A DNA stretch of 64,000 bases from assembly GCA_017562135.1 (NCBI GenBank), contig QEYB01000266.1, forward strand, positions 682,001 to 746,000. The letters are read 5' to 3'. Every line of letters begins with the position of its first letter. Position 1 is the first letter of the stretch. This DNA is from Dipylidium caninum. Lineage: Eukaryota; Platyhelminthes; Cestoda; Cyclophyllidea; Dipylidiidae. The translations under genes and the position numbers were made by a program. The notes beneath the pieces were generated by a model, which did no database searches, was not told where the DNA came from, and saw nothing but the letters and a program-made list of their open reading frames with translations. This document shows, piece by piece, positions 15,301-25,177 of this stretch.

Positions 15301-18300
15301 GTGTGCCTCCCCCTGTTTACATTTTGTGCCTAATTACGCAACATCAGACCTTTTCGCCCAGTTCTGACGTCCCGTAAGAAGAAAGAAATTCAGGCTCACG
15401 TCTCTTTGCCATCTCACATAAGAAGCAGTGCCTCCATTTAAGTAGATGAAATTGCGACACGCAGTCTACGGCCTCCCTCGTTGTAGAAAGAAGCACGGAG
15501 TGAGGGGCCGTTCAGACTCCATTTTTAGCGTGCCAAAAGCTGAAGAAGCAGGCGAGGTGGGTAGAAGTTTTGAATGGGAGGTGACATTGGTAGTCAGAAA
15601 TACCCGCGAGAGGATTGAATGTTTAGGAGGAGGTAGCACAAATTAAAGTTGTTCTTCTGCGGTGAGGACGCGAAAAGTTGAATTCCTCACTTTTATGATT
15701 GGTCTATTCGTATATTGGTTGTTGATAGACCCCGATATGTGCAACACGACGGACAGTTTTCTTTCCCTCAACAACGGCCAGCATCACGTCGTTCACTCGT
15801 CACGAGGCGGGGACCTTAAGCTCTGCCCTTCCTCCATCTCCCCTGGTGGGGTTATGTCCGGACCGCCACCTAATGCATTTCCCTCCGACGCCCACTATTC
15901 CAGTCTCTGCGTCTGTCCACAACACACCGGTCCGCAGCACAATCCCCACATAGGACAGCATACGAGTGCACTGCCGCCGCTTCTCGAAATGAGCGACTGC
16001 TGTGGTGATCGCCGCATTCTCTCGTCTGCTCCGCCACCACCGCCGCCTCCACCGGCGCCACCACCGCCCGACTTCAGCGCCATGCAACTTGCGGCCGCAG
16101 CGGGTCTAGAACACTACTTCTCCACAGGTCGACCGTCTTCGATCCAGACGTGTCTCTATCCAAACGCCTTTCAACCACCACCACCACCGCCGCCGCCGCC
16201 ACCACCACCACCCCCACCCCCTCCAATGCCGCACACGACACTGTCAGGAACACCAACCGGTATTCCGCTCCCCTCTCCGCTGCCGCAGATCCTTGAACCC
16301 GAGCATTTCACGGCCGAACTTGGCATGCGACGATGGATAAATCGTTCCATTGCTTCAGAGAAGCTGCGTCTCGTTGAACTATGCGCTTTTGTTGAATATC
16401 CTTGTCAGACTCCGGAATCTGCCGCCCAAGATCTCGTAGGTGACATTTTTATTAACTCCATACTTATCATGCAAATTCTTGAAAAGATTAACAACTGCGC
16501 CTTGATTTCTACCGTTTTATGTCCACTTGTAATTCTCTACATCCCGAATTTTCTGTGCTTTTTCGTTCTGCTTAACTGTCATTAAAGTGACATACACACA
16601 CACACACACACGCCTCAATCGGTCCATTCAGTAGTACACTCGACTCCTATGGAGACACATCAAGTAGTCGTTTTCGTCAAATTCTCCTGAATGGAGAAAG
16701 GACCGATTCTACAACCCCTCCATCCCCGTTATACTGCCGCCTAATCAACCACTATCCTCGTTCCTCAATTTAAGCAGCTTTCTACAACTGCGAACATGTC
16801 TATTTCTGATGGCAATCATATTTTACATACGAAATTTCCTACCTTCACCCCTCTAATTTCTCGTTAAATGCCCAGTCATTGGCGTCGAGCACTGATGGCT
16901 GCGATCCATTCCACAGCGCAACATCCATGGCCACTTGGAGGGCCAACATTCTCAACAGTTGTGCGGATGCAGCTGGATTTGCCTGCATAAGCGCTTTTCC
17001 CTCCGCTGTGGTTTCTTATTTCCTCACAGTCATGATCGGCAGCCTTTGAGGTGCCATCCGACACCATGCTAAATTTGATTGCCCTGTGGTATGTTAATCC
17101 ACGTTTGTGAATGGCTCCTGTCAGAACCAGCGGACCACCTATTTGATCTGGTGCTCTTTGACTTCTGTGCCAATCTTAAGAGTATTTTGCCCGCAAAAAG
17201 ATTACAGCAGCTTCTTCGCATACCAATTCGGTAATCGAGGTTACGCAAAGGCTTAGCAAAACCGAAGGGGCCCTGTTAATTTGCCTTTTTTCCTTCGTTG
17301 GTTGCACTTTTTTTTCACATCACAAAAGCAGCATATTTACAGCCTCCAACTCTTGCCGAGCGTGCGCATGCGTAGTGATTTTCCTTGCTGTGCGATGTAA
17401 CAACAGTTGTCAGGCGGGGCAATTTGTGCGTATGTGCGTGCTGGTACCCGAGTGTAGTGCGTTGCCGCCTCCACTCAGCCAACTTCGCCCATTCTGATGA
17501 TCCCGAGATTTACGAAGCGAAGTTTGTGTGTGCGCGCGTGAGTGGACACACGCACGCGCTAAGAAGCCCCGCCAGTTTGCACGCCGGTGTTTGATGCTTG
17601 TCCGTGGGCAACGCCGGACCTCGCAGGAGGCGGATTGTCAGGCTCCTACGCGCACGGCACGGGCACGGCACAGCACGGGCCACAAAGGCACCCGCGCCGC
17701 GCCGCACGACACACACACCACACCACACCACACACACACACGCTCCGTTTGGGCGGTGTATCCAACACTTCGTCCTCCCTCCGCCCTCCACCCCCCTCGT
17801 GCCCACTCCCACCCGCACCCCAGCCCCCCCGCCCTCCTCTCTCTTCCCTTTCCCCCTGACCCGCTTCGCCGTCTTTCTTCCTGCCAATCAATAAGGCCGA
17901 CTTTCGAAGTGTTCCAACTTTTGCGGTGAAAATGCGTGCATGTTTGTGTTGTGCACATGTCGATGGTGCTCTTTAAATCTGGATTGGTCTGTTGCTTCAC
18001 CTTTTTCCTTCTGACTGGGTTGACATTTAGAGCATACGTGAGGGCCGATTTTTACTCGCTCCCTCTCTCGCTCTCTCCTCCCTCTTGGCCAACCGAGAAG
18101 TTAATCCTAACACGGCTCCTAGTGAAAAAGGCTTGATTGCCTGTATTCAAGCATGCGAGATATTTCTCTCCCCAAGTATGTGCACATTCCTTTATAACGC
18201 GGCCTTACCAAATTAGAAAACTGCGCTGCTTTAATTCTTCGCGCCATGTCAAAGACAGCACTCCCCAGGTGCGAACATGCTCCATAGGGCAATAAGATCA

Positions 18301-21300
18301 TCCTGCTCACTTTTTGTCTAATCTTGCTAGAGTTCCGGGTGAGTCGTGCTCGGTGGCACCTCCGCAACGCAGCATTCAAGAGGCGCCCGAAGTTTCTCAG
18401 GTTGGAGCGCTTAGCGGGGTGGACGTAAGCCGGAACTGACCATATAACACCTTCAAAACAAGGGCCACCTCCTCAGATGACTTCCGTTTATTCACGAAGG
18501 GAAATACGCAGAAGGCGCATGTAAATGAGGAGACGCTGCGAAGCTGTGTATTAGTACACCCGTCAAGTGCTCGTTTATGTGCCTTTTCCCACATTTTCAT
18601 CATCGCTAAGTCGTATTTGTCGGTTTTTATGAGCTGGACTCTTACCACTGGATACATTTTCAAATTCTGGGAGACTAAATATTACCAAATGCGCTCCGCA
18701 TGAAGCGATTAGGGTGAAGTGAACGCCATCTACTTTTGCTGCCTCGCCTTACCGAATCCTTCAAGCTTCCGCTTGCCGGTGAAACTTCGCCTTCAGCCGA
18801 GGAAAGATTCGCCTCTCGTTTTGCGAAATTTCCTATGGGTGGGAGATGGTGCGCAGAGACAACACTGACGCCAGAGAGCACGTGGCTCCCGAGGTTTTGT
18901 GGTCCTCCCACATTTTTGCAATACCTCTGTGCACATGACCATTTGACTGAGTGGCTACACCTCTGCCACCGCTGCTTCCGCTGATGACGGTGGCAACAAG
19001 GCTGTTCCAGGCTATTATGAAAGTTCACGCACGCCAAGCGGGGAGGCAGCGGTTGAGGTGTGGCATTTGCTTGTTGTGTTTACCTCTCATACACTTCATC
19101 ACTGCCATTTTTCTGCCAAGTTGTCTGGACCGGTTTATTCACGCCGCGATGTGAGTGTGGGTTGCTGAGCCTGGTGGCGACTCTCCCGGGGCAGCGGGGG
19201 GCCAATAGTGTCAAGCAATGCGCGTCCCTCTCGACCAACAGGCAATGATTTTGCATTAAATTTACATCACGAGGTGGCCTGTCATCCCACTTGCCCATCC
19301 TTGCTTTCTATGTCAGATGTCTAGGCCATTACCCTTCATTTACAAAATTACTTTGACATTAATAAAATCAAATTTGACATTTCATTTAGCTGAACCACTC
19401 CCTTGTTCTCAGTCCCATTTGACTGGTCTTGAAAACATAGACATTCGCCCGTAGTCTTTACTCGTTCAATGCCTTCCTTAAGAAATTTTGTATTCTCTTT
19501 CGTTTTGCCTAGCTCTCTGATAATTTTTATAGCAGACGAATCGGGAACCGGCATGTCCCCATTCCATTCTACTGTATTTGAAACGTACTAGTTGAGTACG
19601 GTAACGAGCTTCTCCAGAGTGTCCAGTTCTTCTTGTAAAATTGACACTTCTAGATTTGACTCATTATATCTTCCCCATCTCCTTCAATCTCTGGTTACGC
19701 AACACCTAACACAGGAAATGGAGAATCAGGTTTATCGGGACATTGGCCCGCCAATGAGAGTCGTGATGTGCCAGCGACCTTGGAAAAAAACACGATAAAT
19801 CATCCTTGACTTTAGCAATTAGGATGTTTTGCGTGGAAACAACATAAGTGGTCTGGACCAGGCTGGGCGGTTCAAATCGTGGTTCATGGGCATCGGGCGG
19901 TCCGGTCTTGCCCCTTTCTGTCATAATTGTGGCCTCTTCGACAAATATTCTCGCCCAGCCTGGCGTGTGATTGCCGGGAGGAATTTGCTCGCGCTCCCCC
20001 TTTAGCCACCGCTCCTCATCTTGGAGGATGCCATCTTTCCACTAAGATTAATGTGCACAGTCGGTCTCGTTCGCAGGGTGTGTTTTGTGTTGTGTGTGTG
20101 CGTGTTGTAGGCTCGCAAGTTTCAAGTGAGTGTATAACGGAGAGCTAATTTGCCGGTGAAATGATCGGGCAGAGCAACTGTTTCCACTCTTCCGCTCCCC
20201 GCGTCTCTTCGCCCCTGCCTTCGGCCGTCGCGCACACAACGCAACGTAGCAGCTTGAGATCGCTGCAGTGGTGCGTTTTGTGCCAGGCGACGCGTTCCGT
20301 GTGCGGCAACGTGTGTGTGTGTGTGTGCGCGTTACGCGCGTGCAGTGGGTTTTTTTCTGCGGAGATTTTTGTTTGCCCTTTCCCCCTCCACACCTTGCAC
20401 CGTCTTCCATGGAGCTGCGTTACCGTCAAATTTGTATTGTTGTCTAAGTCCTGTGTTGCTGCACTTTTAAGCAGGATAAATTATCGCTCTAACCGTTGCC
20501 ATTCGCGGGAGGGGCAGGTTTGGTGCTACACACCGGGCATCCTTTACTGGGCGTCAATTTGTTGAACAGACGTTTCCCCAACAATGGTCTGCACATCCGG
20601 GGAATGCTAGATGGAGAGATGGTGGGCTGTCACGTGAACCATTCTCTCTTAGTAAGCAGGCCACGCATGGGTCTGTGGCCAATGCATCTACAAATATCCT
20701 CTTTTATTAAAAGGAATAAGGCCCCAATCTATCAACCGGTGGTGATGTTTTGAGAATAGCGTCTTCCTCTTTGGAACGCGGGTGGATCATTTGGCTTTTG
20801 GTCGCAGCCGCCAATCGGGCTCAGGAAGCGGGGAGGGCGAAACTACCGGAAGCGGGGGCAAAGTTGGCAGGAGAACGACGCAAGCGCGAAGGCGATCAGT
20901 TGTGGTGTCGTCCAGACTAGTCTGCAGCTGGTCGCGAAGGCGGGTTTATGAAGCACAATTAATATCTTTATCATTGGTATTACGGCAGTTAAAGCGTTCT
21001 CTTCTTTCCAATGCTTCTTCAGTTCAGCAGAGGTGTCACCAAGTCAACAGGCTTTAGCTTTAACATGCTTATTTAACCTTTCACCTTAAGTGAAATACAC
21101 ACGTCTTTTAAACATTGTGAACGAGCGCTGAATAATGTCGCAAGTTCACAGATTACGCAGATGTTATTCTTCTAGTGCAATCGTTAGGAAAAGGAATTCT
21201 CTTTATAATCTCATGTTTTGTTGCGTTCTTGCTGTTATGCGGTGCTAACGCAAGAGTCCTCACTTTTTCGATTTTGTTGAGGTAAAATGAATATACCGTT

Positions 21301-24300
21301 CTGATGAACGATTAGCGTGCGCCGCTTTGCGTTAAAGCGACTTCTCGATCTGGCGGCTTGAGATGAATACCAGAAGTTCTCCCTAATCAAGTGGCAAAAG
21401 GGCTTCTTTTTCTTTTTGGGGCGTTCTTCCACATTAGGGTCTCCTCTGGTTTTTTTGGTGCCCCCTTCGCCCCCCCCCTCCCGCCATTAGTGATTCTCTT
21501 CCTCGCTGAATGCGAACTCAGTTGTGAGGTTTTCCATTTCTCTCTAGACTGTTCAGCTCCCTTTTTCCATTACACAATTAACTACCTTTTGAGAGCAGGA
21601 ACGCCCGCAGTGAAGGCGCCTCCGGGATCGACTCCACCTCATAAACCATATCACTGCATTGAAGTATGTCCGGGGTTGACACACTCCCGTCCACGCTCCT
21701 AGCGCACGCGTTGAAGTGCATTGAATAATTTATGGCCGATGATCCCAAAAAGTCCACCTCGGCTAACAAATTGCATTTTCTTTGCTGAGGGCCGCAGTTT
21801 CTCGGGAATTATGAACTCACTGGCATTTGCCAACTGCACTCCGATTCGCTAAGAAATATTGCCTTCATTCGGGGAGGTAAATTATAGTAGCGAAAAGTCG
21901 GTCACTAGAAGACCTCACCTTTTCTCTTCCAGCGCTCCTTTCGGGTGGGAATCTCGCGTCACTTTAATGCCCCGAGGGGGTATCCACATGCACTATCAAA
22001 CAGCAAATCACTGATTTTATTCACATTCCCACCCTTCTTCTTAAAAAGGCCGTCAACTGCACTGGTCTTGTTTGCTTGACGGAAGACGAGGCCTGGTCGT
22101 CGAAGGCCGTGGCGAGTGGATTTTGTTGGAACGAGGAAGGAAATGTCGTGTGCACTTGGCTTGAAATGTCCTCACAGGAACTCACCTTCCTTAGAGATGA
22201 AGGCTCATGTTGTGGAGAGGAGCGCACCGCCTCTCCCTCCATTAATAATCTTGTCTTATTGTTTGCCTTGCCGTCTTAGTAAATATTTAAAACTGACTCC
22301 ACGGCGTATCTGATCTCATAGAGTTGAGATATGAACTTTGAAACTCCGCTTTATTTGGAGTATGGTGCATGACGTGTAAATCCCCTTATCGTCCCCTTTC
22401 TCAGACCCTCAATCCGGCTTCAACACCGCTGAAGCAGCACAATTTCGCCCACATAACCACGAAGACTCCACACTCGACCCGTGCTGGAGGAGGTTGAATG
22501 ACCAGCCAAATCTGGGACAAGTTTCCTACGGGACGGAACTCAAGCAGGCGCATCGAGGAGGACTCACCGACTGTCTTCTTTCTCGTGAAACTTTGGGTAA
22601 GCGAGGGATTCCTTCGGTTGCGTTGCCCATCAATCGCCTCGTCACGCGAAAGCTGCCGCCCTTCGTCCCATTGCCCCGGCTTTTGAGCCTTGATGCGGTT
22701 TAAGTTTCTCCATCTCTCCAAAATTCTCCCAGACGCCAGAGGATGTTCAAATTTTAATCACGAAAACTTGGAAAGAGTCAATCATTACGTGAACCTCACC
22801 TTGTCGAAGTTGGATGGCCGCGTTTTCCCCCCTCCCTCTGGGGAAAGCCAACCATGGGTTTGTTCCTCCAGACGAGAGCCGATCAGTTCTCTTTACGTCA
22901 ACTTTTAACTTTATCCGATTTTACAAAACAATTGGCGCATTTCTTCTTGCCCTAACTTCCGGCCTGGCCTGGCCCCCGTCATCTTGCATTTACGAGTGCC
23001 ATTGAATTACTTACAATGCACTGGATAACTTGCGCAGTTGGGTTTATTCATCACCCGTTTGTCTTAGGTGTCAGGGCCGGGGGGGTGGGCGCTACGAATC
23101 CGCGTGTTATTTTTCCCGGTCCCGGAGCTTTAACCTGACTGCATTTTCACCCTCAGCGGGTCATATTTAGAGTTGGGGATCTATGTCTACTTGTGTCCGC
23201 ATCACCGACGGAGGTCGCATAGGAACGCGGAAAGTATGTTCACTGCCGTTTCCACGCAACTGCGCTTAATCGGTCATTTCTACTCATGACAGGGGGGGGG
23301 GGGGGAACAGCTCGTTGGGTGAATGTCCATCTTCTGCTGCCTTTACATTCTTAGTCCAACAATCTTTGTCCAATGCGGACAGAGTCACTTCATATATAAG
23401 AAGGCGTAATTTAAGGGTACTTGATTCAGTGTCTGTTTTGTGTGTTTTTGTTTTTTCGTTGGTTCGAACGTCACTTGGCTGTCTCGTTTATGGTGTAATG
23501 TGTTCTGTACTGAATTGTGATTGTGCTGTGTTGTACTGCTGCATCTAATCTTACTGTTATGTCGGTAGACTTTTTTCCCCACATCACCAATAGCTGCAAA
23601 TACAAATGTTTAGTAAGTGTAAAAGGCAGCGTATCCTGCGCTTGCTATTTTGACATTCCCCTTTTCCCTTGCAGGCTGACATCAACACGGAACTTCCAGA
23701 GGGCGCAAATTACGCTGTCTCCTCCATGTAGGTTATCGGTATGCCTTTTCTAAATACCAAACCATAGCGTCGTGCTGCGCCTGAGTCCTTTTGATAAATT
23801 CCACGGAGTTCTGTGGTTCGACGCCATTTTTGTCTTCCACCATACATTTTAACCAAGGACACTGCAAACTACTAATGATGCAGTGTCAGCTTTCAAGCAT
23901 CCATAAAAGTGAGCATCACGTACATGAATGAGGCCGGAAATGAGACCCTTAGTTCCTTCAAAAAGCAGGCTTTAGTGACTACGACACTATTATTGTCGTG
24001 TCTTGTCCCGCTCAACCTTACATGATCATTTGAGCCTATCTGTGAGTTTTCTTAAAGTTAACTGTTAGAGGCCAAAAACCGGGAATTTTTCATTGTTAAA
24101 ATGCCTCAGGTCCACTTTGAGGTACGGACTCGGGAATACATCCCTGATATTATTTGTGGGACAATGATCATGTAGTTAGGTCTTATCAAGGGACATGAGT
24201 TTTGACAGAGGGAATAGACAATCTCTACACGAATTCATGAATCTCGTTATGAGCCCGTGATTGACATCGGAGTTAGTGTTTTTTTTTCAAAATACTGCCG

Positions 24301-24940
24301 GTATAGAATGTTGCTCCTCTGTATTCCGTAGATTTGAGGGGACCGAGGACGTTCCATTGCTTGTGTCCACTCGACTGTGCTCCTACAGTTCCCCGTTTGT
24401 TGAAAAACTGGAGGTAGGTCGTCTCATCCTCTTCATGTTTTCCCAACCTTAAAGCATTAATCTCGTTACTTATATTTTATAAGTAACAATCGATGACCCT
24501 ATTTAGTACGAAAGTCCAGTGCTGGAAAATGGTCGGTACGTGTACAAACAACTGCGAAGTCCTATGTGCGCCTGCATGAAAAAGTTCATTGCAAAGTTGC
24601 TCAAGCTTTCATCTTTGGCTGAAATGAACCAGGTGCTTGAGAACTTTACAATTCTTCAGGTAATTTGAATTACGTCCCTCTAGTTTGGGAGTTGATGCCT
24701 AGCCAATTTTGGAAGTGGAGCCATTATTCGAAGATGTATTTTGCATTCTAGATAGTCACGAACAAGAACACGGATGAGGTACTACTAGGTATTGCGTACG
24801 TTCTCGAGGTGTCCAAGTCCTTGCGGGGAGCTCAGCACAACATTTACCGTCTTGCCAAACCCGACGTTTCCACCAGTCAGCGACCACCCTCGGTGAGCCT
24901 CAATGGTCAGTCGCCTCCGGCCACTTCCTCAAATGATTAA
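2722..24940 (+). CDS. TEAD/Scalloped transcription factor, nine exons
   Basis: Nuclear DNA-binding factor of the TEA family, the transcriptional partner of YAP/Yorkie at the end of the Hippo pathway. Exons: 2722-3373, 11403-11861, 15729-16439, 17125-17230, 22506-22596, 23675-23727, 24332-24413, 24507-24659, 24752-24940. All phases agree and total 832 codons with stop. The TEA domain (about residues 182-258, exons 1-2) keeps [10 protein letters not shown] and [16 protein letters not shown]. The YAP-binding domain (about 565-800) keeps LRLVEL, IWDKFP, FFLVKLW, RSPMC and VLENFTIL. A Cys in RLCSYSS (about residue 706) sits where the autopalmitoylated Cys of vertebrate TEADs lies. Poly-Ala (about 99-110), Gly-rich runs and two poly-Pro runs (about 471-485 and 521-537) are low complexity. 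A frame stop just before 2722 supports that ATG; ATG 2743 is an alternative. It is longer than vertebrate TEADs (about 430 residues) because of the linkers. Confidence 0.93.
7415..7436. repeat. (CT)11 microsatellite
   Basis: Eleven perfect CT units inside TEAD intron 1. Confidence 0.95.
9346..9371. repeat. AC-rich microsatellite
   Basis: Imperfect CA/AC run inside TEAD intron 1. Confidence 0.8.
10102..10113. repeat. Poly-G run (12 G)
   Basis: Homopolymer in TEAD intron 1; its length is likely to be variable or error-prone in assembly. Confidence 0.9.
11403..11861 (+). CDS. TEAD exon 2: second half of TEA domain
   Basis: Starts after a TTCTGCGTTAG acceptor with GT completing Gly, then [15 protein letters not shown] and the recognition-helix motif [16 protein letters not shown]. 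It continues into a His/Ser-rich linker. It ends before GTGCGT with one base (phase 1) left over. Confidence 0.93.
12106..12158. repeat. 22-nt tandem repeat, about 2.4 copies
   Basis: Two identical copies of a unit starting CCCCACCTCCGCCACC, followed by nine bases of a third copy. Confidence 0.9.
13601..13630. repeat. Pentanucleotide repeat GCGAT/GTGAT
   Basis: Six imperfect units of a 5-base motif in TEAD intron 2. Confidence 0.85.
14966..15003. repeat. ACA/AAC-rich simple repeat
   Basis: Imperfect trinucleotide run in TEAD intron 2. Confidence 0.8.
15729..16439 (+). CDS. TEAD exon 3: proline-rich linker and start of YAP-binding domain
   Basis: The acceptor GTTGATAG is followed by AC, which completes a GAC codon with the G left by exon 2. 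It encodes a long linker with two poly-Pro runs, then the beginning of the YAP-binding domain ([14 protein letters not shown]; family form KLRLVEFSAFLE). The donor is GTGACA at 16440, phase 1. The exact 5' boundary is less certain than the 3' one. Confidence 0.82.
16440..17124. other. TEAD intron 3
   Basis: No gene seen. Includes a perfect (AC)9 run at 16594-16611. Confidence 0.65.
16594..16611. repeat. (AC)9 microsatellite
   Basis: Perfect dinucleotide run just after exon 3. Confidence 0.95.
17125..17230 (+). CDS. TEAD exon 4: divergent YAP-binding segment
   Basis: Acceptor GCTCCTGTCAG, then AA completing Glu. Encodes [11 protein letters not shown] and ends LLRIPIR before GTAATC. HLF aligns with HLFVHIG of other TEADs, and IPIR, joined to QIWDKFP in exon 5, aligns with VDIRQIYDKFP. 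The split Arg codon CG|C fits exactly. The segment is poorly conserved, so I rely mainly on phase and the exon 5 join. Confidence 0.72.
17707..17741. repeat. CA/CCA-rich simple repeat
   Basis: Imperfect ACACC/CA repeat in a GC-rich section of TEAD intron 4. Confidence 0.8.
20311..20327. repeat. (GT)8 microsatellite
   Basis: Perfect GT run in TEAD intron 4. Confidence 0.9.
22506..22596 (+). CDS. TEAD exon 5: IWDKFP...FFLVKLW
   Basis: Begins with C completing Arg, then QIWDKFP, and ends [11 protein letters not shown] before GTAAGC, phase 0. This matches the family stretch QIYDKFP...NAFFLVKFW. Confidence 0.9.
22597..23674. other. TEAD intron 5
   Basis: No gene seen. A 14-G homopolymer lies at 23292-23305. 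Confidence 0.65.
23292..23305. repeat. Poly-G run (14 G)
   Basis: Homopolymer in TEAD intron 5; its length is unreliable in most assemblies. Confidence 0.9.
23675..23727 (+). CDS. TEAD exon 6: [17 protein letters not shown]
   Basis: A 53-base exon after a CCCTTGCAG acceptor, encoding the segment equivalent to ADLNCNI..GAFYGVTS in other TEADs. Donor GTAGGT; two bases (AT) are left over and completed as Ile by exon 7. Confidence 0.9.
23728..24331. other. TEAD intron 6
   Basis: No coding sequence recognised. An apparent extension of exon 7 upstream of 24332 would break phase with exon 6. Confidence 0.65.
24332..24413 (+). CDS. TEAD exon 7: lipid-pocket cysteine segment
   Basis: Acceptor TTCCGTAG. 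Encodes [20 protein letters not shown] and FVEKLE, colinear with ESSENMTVTCSTKVCSFGK..VEKVE of vertebrate TEADs. Ends at GAG before GTAGGT, phase 0. Confidence 0.93.
24507..24659 (+). CDS. TEAD exon 8: RSPMC...VLENFTIL
   Basis: Acceptor ATTTAG. Encodes [16 protein letters not shown] and ends [12 protein letters not shown] before GTAATT, phase 0. Highly conserved in the family. Confidence 0.95.
24752..24940 (+). CDS. TEAD exon 9: C-terminus
   Basis: Acceptor TTTGCATTCTAG. Encodes [20 protein letters not shown] and [12 protein letters not shown] (family form GAQHHIYRLVKD), then a 25-residue Ser/Pro tail and TAA at 24938-24940. Confidence 0.95.
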   Translation: MVTNKNTDEVLLGIAYVLEVSKSLRGAQHNIYRLAKPDVSTSQRPPSVSLNGQSPPATSSND

Positions 24941-25156
24941 ACGCGCCACCTTTGAATGTTGCTAACGTCATCCTGAAAAATCCCTGCCTCGACAAGTTCT
25001 GCATCCTCAGTATACACCTTTTTGTAATTATGTCTCTTCAAGTTTTATGCCTGATCTCGCTAAATGTTTTCAAAAACAGACTGTAAAAAGTATGATTTAA
25101 CCAGCCCCCAAATATCTTGCGCCAACTCCAAATGCCTTCGTGACTTATCATTTTCC

Positions 25157-25177
25157 CTTCTTCTTCTTCTTCTTCTT
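25157..25177. repeat. TTC/CTT simple repeat
   Basis: Pyrimidine trinucleotide run shortly after the TEAD stop codon. Confidence 0.85.

Larger units (their letters stand above)
11862..15728. other. TEAD intron 2 (3.9 kb)
   Basis: No coding potential recognised. Contains a 22-nt tandem duplication (12106), a GATGC/GTGAT repeat (13601) and an ACA/AAC repeat (14966). Confidence 0.65.
17231..22505. other. TEAD intron 4 (5.3 kb)
   Basis: GC-rich in its first part, with CA-rich DNA at 17707-17741 and a TG run at 20311-20327. Several GC-rich open frames on both strands around 17500-18000 look like by-products of composition; no family recognised. Confidence 0.6.

Noticed and set aside
17500..18000. 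Several overlapping frames of 80-133 codons on both strands
   Set aside because: GC-rich, Arg/Pro/His-rich low-complexity sequence inside TEAD intron 4; no conserved motif.
24261..24331. 5' extension of TEAD exon 7
   Set aside because: Open frame continues upstream, but only the acceptor at 24330-24331 matches the phase left by exon 6 and gives colinear alignment.
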